Assembly (NCBI GenBank): GCA_018711785.1
Contig: DVHW01000048.1
Location: 1 to 7,775, forward strand
Source of the DNA: Candidatus Galloscillospira excrementavium
GTDB lineage: Bacteria > Bacillota > Clostridia > Oscillospirales > Oscillospiraceae
Reading direction: 5' to 3'
Length of the DNA stretch: 7,775 bases
Position 1 is the stretch's first letter; each line of letters begins with the position of its first letter. The notes beneath the pieces are model-generated. The model saw only the letters and a program-made list of their open reading frames with translations, was not told where the DNA came from and did not search any database. Positions 1-6,680 of the stretch are shown here, one piece after another. Made by a program: the position numbers and the translations under genes.

Positions 1-484
1 CCCGGGTGAACAGATCCCCGCTGCCCAAGGTCCCGGAGATCTTTCTGCCGCCGGCATAGGGGGCCGCCAGCAGGGCGGCCGTCAGGGCCTCGTCCGAGGG
101 CAGCACCTCCGCCCCCTCCCCCGGCGCCCAGGAGAAGGGGTCGGAGCCCTCTCCGGCCCCCCGGGCCGGGGTGTCCCAGGCGTTGAGATAGGCCACCCGC
201 TCCCCCACCACGAGGTCTCCTACCCGGAGGTCCTCCCGGTGGGCCCCGGCGATGCCCTGGTTCAGCACCGCCCGGGGATGAAACTCCCGGATGCCCAGTG
301 CCGTAGCACAGGCGGCATTGAGTTCTCCGATCCCGGTCCGGCTGACCACGACCTCCTGTCCGGCGAGGACGCCGCTCCAGAAGCGGAACGCGCCGATGGC
401 CCTCTCCCGCCGGCCTTCCAGCCGGGCAGCCAGCCAATCGGTCTCCACTTCCATGGCGCCCTGGAGGAGCAGCGGTCCGCTCAT
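1..484 (-). CDS. MTA/SAH nucleosidase-like protein (3' end outside window)
   Basis: Only the first 161 codons are present; the gene runs off the left edge. The protein belongs to the PNP/UDP phosphorylase superfamily and most resembles 5'-methylthioadenosine/S-adenosylhomocysteine nucleosidase (Pfs/MtnN), which removes adenine from MTA and SAH in the cytoplasm. Visible motifs are GAMEVE (9-14; E14 aligns with Glu12 of E. coli Pfs), RTGIGELNAA (49-58), NQGIAGAHREDLRVGDLVV (75-93), matching the family's nucleoside-binding and 'VGDIVV' segments, and SGTLGSGDLF (150-159), matching the 'SGDAFI' segment. The C-terminal part with the catalytic Asp and 'EMEA' motif is not visible, so exact substrate cannot be settled. 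Its ATG overlaps the TGA of the PAP2 gene as ATGA (481-484), so translation is probably coupled. Another nucleosidase of the same superfamily is the main alternative. Confidence 0.75.
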   Translation of the reverse strand, partial: MSGPLLLQGAMEVETDWLAARLEGRRERAIGAFRFWSGVLAGQEVVVSRTGIGELNAACATALGIREFHPRAVLNQGIAGAHREDLRVGDLVVGERVAYLNAWDTPARGAGEGSDPFSWAPGEGAEVLPSDEALTAALLAAPYAGGRKISGTLGSGDLFTR

Positions 485-1038
485 CTCAGGGCCCAGCCTT
501 TCTTTCCCGCGACAGTCCGCCAGAGCATCCAGACGATCCATGCGGCCAGCAGGCCCACCGCCGCGCCCGCCAGCACGTCCGAGGGGAAATGGACCCCCAC
601 GTAGAGCCGGGACAGGCCCATCAGAATGGCCATGACCAGCGCCGTCACCCGGGCCCACCTGGCCGGCAGAGTCCGCCACCAGATGCCCGCCGCGGCAAAA
701 GCCGCGCAGGTATGGCCCGAGGGGAAGGAGTTCGGGTCGTGCTCCTCCACCAGAAACCGCAGCCCCTCCACGGTGAGCCATGGCCTCGGCCGGGCCACCA
801 GATGCTTGAGCGCCACATTGGTGAGCAGGGCCCCCACGCCCAGGGCGCAGAGGGAGAGAAGCCCCGCCTTTCTGGTCTTGGGGAAAAGCAGAAGGAGCAG
901 GGACAGGGCGATCCAGAGCAGCCCCCCATCCCCCAGATGGGTGTAAAAGGCCACGATAGGGTTCAGAAATCCTACCCGCACCACCTCCTGGATCCAGAGC
1001 AGAATGCTTCCGTCCAGTGTCTGAAGCCACTCCAGCAT
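481..1038 (-). CDS. PAP2-family membrane phosphatase
   Basis: A 185-residue integral membrane protein of the PAP2 (type 2 phosphatidic acid phosphatase) superfamily. All three signature motifs are intact. Numbered from the possible GTG start one codon upstream (1041), they are the KX6RP motif (K79 to R86-P87), PSGH (107-110, catalytic His110) and SRX5HX3D (S144-R145, H151, D155). Hydrophobic segments lie at about 40-53, 60-77, 111-121, 131-143 and 156-174, as expected for the six-helix family. Such enzymes dephosphorylate phosphatidic acid, phosphatidylglycerophosphate or undecaprenyl pyrophosphate; sequence alone does not tell which. With surface glycan genes nearby, recycling of the lipid carrier is attractive but only inference. 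I prefer the ATG at 1038 to the GTG at 1041 because AGGTG lies 5 bases before it. The stop overlaps the next gene's start. Confidence 0.9.
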   Translation of the reverse strand: MLEWLQTLDGSILLWIQEVVRVGFLNPIVAFYTHLGDGGLLWIALSLLLLLFPKTRKAGLLSLCALGVGALLTNVALKHLVARPRPWLTVEGLRFLVEEHDPNSFPSGHTCAAFAAAGIWWRTLPARWARVTALVMAILMGLSRLYVGVHFPSDVLAGAAVGLLAAWIVWMLWRTVAGKKGWALR

Positions 1039-1084
1039 CACAGCACCTCGCTTTCCGATTCAATGACCGCAACATTCTTAAATA

Positions 1085-1116
1085 GATATGGGCGGCGGAG
1101 GCCCGCCGCCCATATC
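1085..1116 (-). terminator. 14-bp hairpin between DUF4330 and PAP2 genes
   Basis: GATATGGGCGGCGG (1085-1098) and CCGCCGCCCATATC (1103-1116) form a perfect 14-bp stem with a 4-base loop, 11 bases past the DUF4330 stop. In the leftward transcript it is followed by TATTTAAGAATGTT, a poor U-tract. It may act as a partial terminator or an mRNA-end stabiliser, letting less transcript reach the PAP2 and nucleosidase genes. I see no good separate promoter in the 46 bases between hairpin and PAP2 start. Confidence 0.6.
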
Positions 1117-1127
1117 CACTTTCTCCC

Positions 1128-1640
1128 TTACTGGTCCGTCCCCTCGACGGTCTGGCAGGAGGTCACTGTGCCGGTCAGCTCGAAGTCCAGCGTCTTTACG
1201 ATATGGCTCCGGCCGACCCGGACCTCCTGCGTCCCCACCAGTTGGGTGATGGTATTGGATACCGCGCCCTCCAGGGTGAAATACAGGTCCAGGTACATCG
1301 GGTCTTCCGTTACCACATACTGTCCGTCATCTGTCACGGCCGTGGTGGTGTTGGGCTGTGCCGTCACGCCGGTGACATACGCGTCGATCATCGCCCCGTC
1401 TGCCATACATTGGATTCCGCTGTCGTCCAGATGGGCCTGGATGCCCTCATAGACCTCGGGCAGGACCCGGGTGACCTTTACGGTGTATTCGATCCGGGTG
1501 GTAATATCATTGGTGGGGAGGTAGTCGCTCTTGCCCAGCAGGCGGATGCCCAGAGCCACAGCCACGATCAGTACCACCACGATCACCAGCAGGTCGATGA
1601 TGTTGATTTTTCCAAAGAGTCTGCCTTTCTCGTCGATCAT
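1128..1640 (-). CDS. DUF4330 domain-containing membrane-anchored protein
   Basis: A 170-residue protein that I recognise as DUF4330 from its N-terminus, IDEKGRLFGKINIIDLLVI (2-20), which leads into one hydrophobic segment (about 15-34). The rest (about 45-170) is a beta-rich, mostly polar domain, probably outside the membrane, rich in Thr/Val and ending TVEGTDQ. The family has no assigned biochemical role that I know of. In Clostridia such genes often sit beside CsaB and cell-wall glycosyltransferase genes, which fits the divergent neighbour here. An in-frame start at 1724 exists, but ATG 1640 is preferred: GGAGGG (1650-1655) stands 9 bases before it and the family begins there. The upstream extension overlaps both promoters. 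By eye its base composition is less GC-rich than the flanking glycosyltransferase genes. Confidence 0.85.
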   Translation of the reverse strand: MIDEKGRLFGKINIIDLLVIVVVLIVAVALGIRLLGKSDYLPTNDITTRIEYTVKVTRVLPEVYEGIQAHLDDSGIQCMADGAMIDAYVTGVTAQPNTTTAVTDDGQYVVTEDPMYLDLYFTLEGAVSNTITQLVGTQEVRVGRSHIVKTLDFELTGTVTSCQTVEGTDQ

Positions 1641-1669
1641 CTTTTCTTGCCCTCCGAACGCGGTTAAAA

Positions 1670-1699
1670 TTGACATAGGATTCCCACATGGGGTACAAT
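1670..1699 (+). promoter_or_regulatory. Sigma-A type promoter for the glycosyltransferase-CsaB gene
   Basis: A perfect -35 TTGACA (1670-1675), an 18-base spacer and -10 TACAAT (1694-1699) predict a rightward start near 1706 and a leader of about 99 nt before the ATG at 1805. The box pair lies wholly inside the 5' leader of the leftward DUF4330 transcript. It is the best promoter match in the window. Confidence 0.7.
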
Positions 1700-1761
1700 A
1701 GGGGCTATGCAGTACACGGCTCATCTGCCGCAGGCCACACAGCGTCTGCGGCTATTGTACC
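1692..1761. repeat. Inverted repeat containing both facing -10 boxes
   Basis: GGTACAATAG (1692-1701) and CTATTGTACC (1752-1761) are a perfect 10-bp inverted pair, each holding the TACAAT -10 of one of the two facing promoters. Between them a second inverted pair, GCCGCAG (1727-1733) and CTGCGGC (1746-1752), could form a 7-bp stem in the rightward leader. The outer repeat may be shared promoter sequence or a regulator site. Confidence 0.6.
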
Positions 1762-1783
1762 ATATTCCCCCGTTTCCAGACAA
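1754..1783 (-). promoter_or_regulatory. Sigma-A type promoter for the DUF4330-PAP2-nucleosidase group
   Basis: On the minus strand -35 TTGTCT (1783-1778), an 18-base spacer and -10 TACAAT (1759-1754) predict a leftward start near 1747 and a leader of about 107 nt before ATG 1640. The -10 is preceded by TGG, giving an extended -10 (TGNTACAAT) that may offset the weaker -35. The promoter lies inside the 5' leader of the rightward transcript. Confidence 0.6.
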
Positions 1784-1804
1784 GTACTTTTTCCGGAGGC
1801 ACAC

Positions 1805-4039
1805 ATGAAGGTCATCCATCTCATATCCGGCGGCGACAGCGGCGGCGCCAAGACCCATGTCCACACTCTGCTGCAGAGCCTCTCCCGTACTCCAGGCGTG
1901 GAGGTCACCATGGTCACCTTCATGGAGGGCCCCTTCACCGACGAGGCCAGGGCGCTGGGCATCCCCACCGTGGTATTCCCGGGGAAAAACCTGCTCCGTA
2001 ACTTTTCCGCCCTCAAGCGGCTCATCCGGGAGGGGGGGTATCAGATCATCCACTGCCACGGCGCCCGGGGCAACATGATGGGGGCCCTGCTCCGCCGCTC
2101 CACTGGTCTGCCGGTGGTCACCACCGTCCACTCGGACTACCGGCTGGACTATCTGGGCCGGCCCCTGTCCCGCCTCACCTACGGTACCATCAACACCCTC
2201 GCCCTGCGGCGGCTGGACTACCGCATCGGCGTGTCCGACGCCATGGTGGACCTGCTCATCAGCCGTGGCTTCCGGCCGGACAGGCTCTTCTCCATCTACA
2301 ACGGCCTCGATTTCACCCCCCGCACGCCGGCGCTCAGCCGCCAGGCCTATCTGGAGAGCGTGGGGGCGGACTGGCCGGAGGACTGCGTCATCGCCGGCAT
2401 CGCCGCCCGACTCAACCCGGTAAAGGACATCGCCACCCTCATCCGCGGCTTCGCCCAGGCCCATGAGCACTGCCCCAGGCTGCGGCTGCTCATCGCCGGG
2501 GACGGGGAGCTCGCCGGGCAGCTCAGGGCCTTGGCCCGGGAGCTGGGGGTGGCGGAGGAGGTGTGCTTCGCCGGCTGGGTGACCGACACCGACAGCTTCT
2601 ACCACGCCCTGGACATCAACACCCTCACCTCCCTCAGCGAGACCTTCCCCTACGCCCTCACCGAGGGGGCCCGGGCCGCCCTCCCCACCGTGGCCAGCCG
2701 GGTGGGCGGTGTACCCTACCTCATCGACCACGGGGTCAACGGCTATCTCTTCGAGGCCGGGGACGCCGGAGCCCTGAGCCGTTACCTGGTCACCCTGGCG
2801 GAGGACCCGGAGCTGCGCCGGCGTATGGGCCAGCGGCTCTACCAGAAGGCGGAAGCGGACTACTCCCTGGAGAGCACCTGCCGCCGGCAGCTGGAGATCT
2901 ATGACACCATCCTCCGCCGCCAGGCACGGCCCGCCTCCCGCCGGGATGGGGCCCTGGTCTGCGGCGCCTACGGCCGGGGCAACGCTGGCGACGACGCCAT
3001 CCTGGAGGCCATCGTCACTGAGCTGCGGCAGGTGGACCCCGACCTGCCGGTGTGGGTCCTCTCCCGCCGGCCCAAGGACACCCGGCTCAAGTACCGGGTC
3101 AACTCCATCTATACCTTCGCCTTCCCCAAATTCCTCGCCCGCATGGTCCGGACCCGGCTCTATATCAACGGCGGCGGCTCCCTGCTCCAGGACGTGACCA
3201 GCTACCGCTCCCTGTGGTTCTACCTCTTCACCATCTCAGCGGCTAAAATCCTGGGCAACAAGGTCCTCATGTACGGCTGCGGCATCGGCCCCATCCGCTC
3301 GGAGGCTAACCGCGCCCGGGCCGCCCGGGTGCTCCAGAAGCGGGTGGACATCATCACTCTCCGGGACACCCACTCCCGGGAGGAGCTGCGGCGCATGGAG
3401 GTCACCCACCCGGAGATCATCCAGTCCGCCGACCCCACAGTCATCCTCCCTGCCGCCTCCGCCGAAATCATCGACGGGGTGATGGAGAGCCACGGTATGG
3501 ACCCCCACGGCCGGTATATCGGCTTCACCCTCCGCCCCTGGCCCGGCTTCGAGGAGAAGGCCCCCCTGTTCGGCCAGGCAGCCGACTACGTCTGGCGTAA
3601 GTACGGCCTGACGCCGGTCTTTCTCCCCATCGAGCGGCGGCTGGACGTGGAGGCCGCCCGGAAAGCGGCCGCCTATATCCAGGAGGCCCCCTACGTCATC
3701 CTGCCCGACACCGGCAGCAGCGACCGCACCATCGGCCTGTTTGCCCGGATGCAGGCGGTGGTCTCCATGCGCCTGCACGCCCTGGTGTTCGCTGCCGGCC
3801 AGGGGGTCCCCCTGGTGGGCGTGGTCTACGACCCCAAGATCAGCTCCTTCCTCTCCTACATCGGCCAGGACCTCTACACCGACCTGGCCGCTCTGACCCT
3901 GGAGGGCCTGTGCGCCCAGATCGACGTGGCCTGCGGCCGCATTGGGGACCGGGCCTTCCTCTCCGGGGGCGTGGAGCGCCTGCGGGAGGTGGAGCGCCGC
4001 AACACTGAGGCCGCTGCCCGTCTGCTGGCGGCTCAGTGA
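1805..4039 (+). CDS. Fusion of GT4-type glycosyltransferase and CsaB-type polysaccharide pyruvyltransferase
   Basis: A 744-residue two-domain cytoplasmic protein. Residues 1 to about 372 are a GT-B glycosyltransferase of the GT4 type: glycine-rich start SGGDSGGAKTH (8-18), HCHG (83-86), ARLNPVKD (201-208, R202 and K207 at the usual nucleotide-sugar phosphate sites), AGDGE (231-235) and an EX7E motif (E279, E287). After a short basic linker (about 371-381), residues 383-744 are a polysaccharide pyruvyltransferase: GAYGRGNAGDDA (387-398), YINGGGSLLQD (453-463), GCGIGPI (491-497) and SMRLHALVFAAGQGVPLVG (654-672). Known CsaB enzymes add ketal pyruvate to secondary cell-wall polysaccharide, the anchor for SLH-domain proteins. 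I infer that this protein adds a sugar to a lipid-linked glycan and pyruvylates it or a neighbouring residue. Start: GGAGG (1795-1799) lies 5 bases before ATG 1805; longer in-frame starts lack such a site and overlap the promoters. The downstream glycosyltransferase follows after 32 bases. Confidence 0.9.
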   Translation: MKVIHLISGGDSGGAKTHVHTLLQSLSRTPGVEVTMVTFMEGPFTDEARALGIPTVVFPGKNLLRNFSALKRLIREGGYQIIHCHGARGNMMGALLRRSTGLPVVTTVHSDYRLDYLGRPLSRLTYGTINTLALRRLDYRIGVSDAMVDLLISRGFRPDRLFSIYNGLDFTPRTPALSRQAYLESVGADWPEDCVIAGIAARLNPVKDIATLIRGFAQAHEHCPRLRLLIAGDGELAGQLRALARELGVAEEVCFAGWVTDTDSFYHALDINTLTSLSETFPYALTEGARAALPTVASRVGGVPYLIDHGVNGYLFEAGDAGALSRYLVTLAEDPELRRRMGQRLYQKAEADYSLESTCRRQLEIYDTILRRQARPASRRDGALVCGAYGRGNAGDDAILEAIVTELRQVDPDLPVWVLSRRPKDTRLKYRVNSIYTFAFPKFLARMVRTRLYINGGGSLLQDVTSYRSLWFYLFTISAAKILGNKVLMYGCGIGPIRSEANRARAARVLQKRVDIITLRDTHSREELRRMEVTHPEIIQSADPTVILPAASAEIIDGVMESHGMDPHGRYIGFTLRPWPGFEEKAPLFGQAADYVWRKYGLTPVFLPIERRLDVEAARKAAAYIQEAPYVILPDTGSSDRTIGLFARMQAVVSMRLHALVFAAGQGVPLVGVVYDPKISSFLSYIGQDLYTDLAALTLEGLCAQIDVACGRIGDRAFLSGGVERLREVERRNTEAAARLLAAQ

Positions 4040-4058
4040 CCCCTCTGACAAATCCAAC

Positions 4059-4064
4059 AGGAGG
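4059..4064 (+). promoter_or_regulatory. Ribosome binding site that fixes a TTG start
   Basis: AGGAGG lies 7 bases before TTG at 4072. It decides the start of the second glycosyltransferase: the earlier in-frame GTG at 4036 overlaps the preceding stop codon, and the first 12 residues it would add do not resemble the family. Confidence 0.8.
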
Positions 4065-4071
4065 AATCTCC

Positions 4072-5154
4072 TTGAAGCAGTTTCTCTGTTTTTCCTGTGA
4101 ACCCTGGCGCCCGGCCCCCACCCGCACCCAGCAGCTCCTGAGCCGGATGCGGGAGGCCGAGATCCTCTTCTTCGAGCCCCCGGCCCCCGGCGGGGGGACC
4201 CGGAAGCCGGGCCGGAAGGTGCGCCCCGGCCTGACCGTGTACACCCTTCCGCCTATTCTGGAGGTAGAGGAGCGCCACGCCTATCTCTTCCGCCGCAACC
4301 AGGCGAAGCTCTCCCGGTTCGTGGAGGAGAAGATGGCCCGCCACCGCTTCCGGGAGCCGTCCCTCTGGCTCACCGACCCCCATCAGGTCCATCTGCTGGA
4401 CTACCTGGCCTACCGGGGTCTGGTCTACGACTGCGACCGGGACTGGACCCACCTCCCCCTGCGCTGGGAGAGCGACCTGGCCCTGGCCGCCGACGTGGTC
4501 TTCGCCGCCTCTCCCCAGCTGGCCGACCACCTCTCCCCCTGCAACGACAATATCTGCCTGCTGCCCAACGGCGCCAACTACCCCATGTTCAGCCGGGAGG
4601 ACACCGAGGTGCCCCCCGAGCTGCGGGGGGTGGCCGGTCCGCTGCTGGGCTATGTGGGCACGGTGTGGCGGGACCTGGACCTGACCCCCGTGTGGAAGGC
4701 GGCCCGTCAGCACCCGGAGTGGGCCTTTCTCTTTGTGGGCCGCTTGGAGGAGCGCAACCCCCTGCTGGGGGAGCTGCAGGCCCTGCCCAATGTGGCCTTC
4801 ACCGGCTGGCGGCCCCTGGTGGAGCTGCCCGACTACCTGGGGCGGGTGGACGTGTGCCTGAACCTGTACCGCCGGCGGGAGGTAGGGGGCGATGTGGTCC
4901 CCCAGCGGCTCTACGAGTACCTCTCCACCGGCAAGCCCATTGTCTCCATGCTGTGGGAGGACCAGGTGGAGACCTTCCCCGACGTCATCTCCGGCGCCCA
5001 CACCCACGCCGAGTTCATCCGGATGTGCGAGCGTGCCCTGGAGGAGACCGACGACTGGGCCCGGCGCCGCCGCCGGGACTACGGCCGCGCCGCCGCCTGG
5101 AGCGAGCGGGCGGGAGAGGTCTGCCGCATCCTGCGGGCCATCGGCCTGTACTGA
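4072..5154 (+). CDS. TuaH-like GT-B glycosyltransferase
   Basis: A 360-residue cytoplasmic glycosyltransferase with a two-Rossmann GT-B layout. The pattern resembles the teichuronic-acid TuaH group: LVYDCDRDW (117-125), a stretch with 'ESDLALAADVVFAASPQL' (133-150), then LLPNGANYPMF (163-173), which is the family's interdomain 'NG' segment. The C-terminal half has LLGYVGTVW (191-199), FVGR (221-224) and VVPQRLYEYLSTGKPIVS (275-292), the nucleotide-sugar binding region around the 'K/R-x-x-EYL-x-x-GKP-V' signature. Donor and acceptor cannot be read from the sequence. It uses TTG as start codon. The gene lies 32 bases after the glycosyltransferase-pyruvyltransferase fusion and shares its codon style, so the two are probably one transcript acting on the same surface polysaccharide. 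The C-terminus is Arg-rich (330-339). No clear intrinsic terminator follows. Confidence 0.85.
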   Translation: MKQFLCFSCEPWRPAPTRTQQLLSRMREAEILFFEPPAPGGGTRKPGRKVRPGLTVYTLPPILEVEERHAYLFRRNQAKLSRFVEEKMARHRFREPSLWLTDPHQVHLLDYLAYRGLVYDCDRDWTHLPLRWESDLALAADVVFAASPQLADHLSPCNDNICLLPNGANYPMFSREDTEVPPELRGVAGPLLGYVGTVWRDLDLTPVWKAARQHPEWAFLFVGRLEERNPLLGELQALPNVAFTGWRPLVELPDYLGRVDVCLNLYRRREVGGDVVPQRLYEYLSTGKPIVSMLWEDQVETFPDVISGAHTHAEFIRMCERALEETDDWARRRRRDYGRAAAWSERAGEVCRILRAIGLY

Positions 5155-5246
5155 GTCCGGGACCGGTTTGGCCCACACTCTCGACAATTTTTTGTCTCTT
5201 TCCCTCCTCCCCGGTTGTGGAAGCCTACAAAACTGGAAAAACGCCC
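5155..5246. other. Intergenic stretch before the purE promoter, no gene seen
   Basis: No ORF with a ribosome binding site is seen. There is a weak 5-bp hairpin, GACAA (5183-5187) with TTGTC (5192-5196) around four T, and a bulged one, GGGACC with GGCCC (5159-5175), but neither has the stem-plus-T-tract of a terminator. The end of the upstream glycan transcript is thus undefined. Confidence 0.5.
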
Positions 5247-5275
5247 TTGTAAAACCGGCGTAAATCCGATATAGT
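5247..5275 (+). promoter_or_regulatory. purE: Promoter of the purE operon
   Basis: TTGTAA (5247-5252), a 17-base spacer and TATAGT (5270-5275) give a good sigma-A match (4/6 and 5/6) with an expected start near 5282. The 35 bases between the leader terminator and purE hold no promoter, so the operon must be read from here, or from further upstream, through the terminator. Confidence 0.6.
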
Positions 5276-5303
5276 GAATCTATCTTTTTCACCAAAGGGG
5301 TGC

Positions 5304-5384
5304 ATGAGCTTGGTCTTCCGTGGACATCTGGCCCGCCGCCGGACCGCAAAAGCTACCCGTGCGCCCCGTTCCATCTCCGTATAG
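5304..5384 (+). other. Possible 26-codon leader ORF in the purE leader
   Basis: ATG at 5304 opens a 26-codon frame (MSLVFRGHL..., six Arg and one Lys) ending at TAG 5382-5384, one base before the terminator stem starts. AAAGGGGUG (5294-5302) resembles a ribosome binding site but is close to the ATG. Both are base-paired in the long leader arm. It has more A/T-ending codons than the real genes nearby, so it is either a regulatory leader peptide or chance. Confidence 0.25.
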
Positions 5385-5385
5385 C

Positions 5386-5424
5386 ATCAGGCCATCCGCC
5401 TAGCGGATGGCCTGATTGTTTTTT
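5386..5424 (+). terminator. Intrinsic terminator in the purE leader
   Basis: ATCAGGCCATCCGC (5386-5399), loop CTA, and GCGGATGGCCTGAT (5403-5416) form a perfect 14-bp stem followed by TGTTTTTT (5417-5424). It stands 35 bases before purE, downstream of the only visible promoter, so it works as an attenuator rather than the end of the glycosyltransferase transcript alone. Confidence 0.85.
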
Positions 5425-5459
5425 CCCCCATCTAAAAGTTTTTGTAGGAGGATGTCACT

Positions 5460-5957
5460 ATGGCAAAAAAGGCAGCTGTCATCCTGGGTTCGGACAGCGA
5501 TCTGGAGACCATGCGCCCCTGTATCCGCCGGCTGAAGTCCTTCGGCATCGAGACCGAGGTGCGCATCATCTCAGCCCACCGCACCCCGGCGGCGGCCGAG
5601 GCCCTCGCCTCAGCCGCCCGGGCGGAGGGCTTCGGCGTGCTCATCGCCGCCGCCGGCAAGGCCGCCCACCTGGCAGGGGTGCTGGCCGCCTACACCACCC
5701 TGCCGGTCATCGGCGTGCCCATCAAGACCAGCATGATGGGCGGACTGGACAGCCTTTTGTCCATGGTGCAGATGCCCAAGGGCGTCCCCGTGGCCTGCGT
5801 GGCGGTGGACGGGGCGGACAACGCCGCCATCCTGGCCGTCCAGATGCTCGCCCTTGCCGACGGAGACCTGGCGGAGCAGCTGGCGCAGTTCAAGGCCGAT
5901 ATGGCCGCCGAGGTGGCGGCAAAGGACCAGAGCATTCGTACAATGGAGGAGTTTTGA
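5460..5957 (+). CDS. purE: PurE, N5-carboxyaminoimidazole ribonucleotide mutase
   Basis: A 165-residue cytoplasmic enzyme of de novo purine synthesis that converts N5-CAIR to CAIR. Visible motifs are [10 protein letters not shown] (9-18), the phosphate/nucleotide loop; ISAHRTP (37-43) with catalytic-type His40; [11 protein letters not shown] (63-73); and [18 protein letters not shown] (95-112). Length is normal for the family. SAHRTP and the AAHL segment fit class I (PurK-dependent) PurE. The usual GGAAHLPG or GMAAHLPG reads GKAAHLAG here, with Lys67 and Ala72 replacing the common Gly/Met and Pro. No purK is in the window. AGGAGG (5446-5451) stands 8 bases before the ATG. It is the first gene of the operon; purC starts 1 base after its stop, and its last codons carry the purC ribosome binding site. 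Confidence 0.95.
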   Translation: MAKKAAVILGSDSDLETMRPCIRRLKSFGIETEVRIISAHRTPAAAEALASAARAEGFGVLIAAAGKAAHLAGVLAAYTTLPVIGVPIKTSMMGGLDSLLSMVQMPKGVPVACVAVDGADNAAILAVQMLALADGDLAEQLAQFKADMAAEVAAKDQSIRTMEEF

Positions 5958-5958
5958 C

Positions 5959-6678
<720 letters not shown>

Positions 6679-6680
6679 GC

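Larger units (their letters stand above)
5282..5424 (+). promoter_or_regulatory. Structured purE leader with long bulged stem and attenuator
   Basis: The leader can fold into a long arm. Bases 5297-5306 (GGGGUGCAUG) pair with 5358-5367 (CGUGCGCCCC), 10 bp including two G-U pairs. After a 3-base bulge (5355-5357), AGCUU (5307-5311) pairs with AAGCU (5350-5354). After GCAA (5346-5349), GGUC (5312-5315) pairs with GACC (5342-5345). A GC-rich apical region (5316-5341) follows. The intrinsic terminator at 5386-5424 completes an aptamer-like arm plus expression platform. I could not match it to purine, PRPP/ppGpp (ykkC), ZTP (pfl), THF or preQ1 riboswitch consensus sequences. A short competing hairpin, CACC (5290-5293) with GGUG (5299-5302), would open the base of the arm. 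The role, attenuation of purine synthesis, is inferred. Confidence 0.5.

Noticed and set aside
589..1452. 287-codon plus-strand ORF over PAP2 and DUF4330
   Set aside because: It spans two well-supported opposite genes and the hairpin between them; Pro/His/Gln-rich composition typical of a shadow frame.
1721..2731. Long minus-strand ORF opposite the glycosyltransferase domain
   Set aside because: Shadow frame: Gly/Val/Glu-rich low-complexity translation caused by GC-rich codons of the plus-strand gene, whose motifs are clear.
5183..5196. Terminator after the TuaH-like gene
   Set aside because: The stem is only 5 bp of mostly A-T pairs, and the T-run is in its loop rather than after it.
4033..5349. 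438-codon minus-strand ORF opposite the TuaH-like gene
   Set aside because: Longer than the real gene but repetitive Gly/Val/Gln-rich sequence with no family motif; antisense to a gene with clear glycosyltransferase motifs and a good ribosome binding site.
5282..5384. 6S RNA as explanation of the purE leader
   Set aside because: 6S genes can lie near purE in some bacteria (from memory), but this segment is only about 103 nt and lacks a long closing stem joining its ends; only CUAU/AUAG could pair. Not excluded without an Rfam scan.
5282..5424. T-box or purine riboswitch in the purE leader
   Set aside because: No GGGUGGNACCGCG-type T-box sequence and no purine-aptamer core with its loop-loop motifs.
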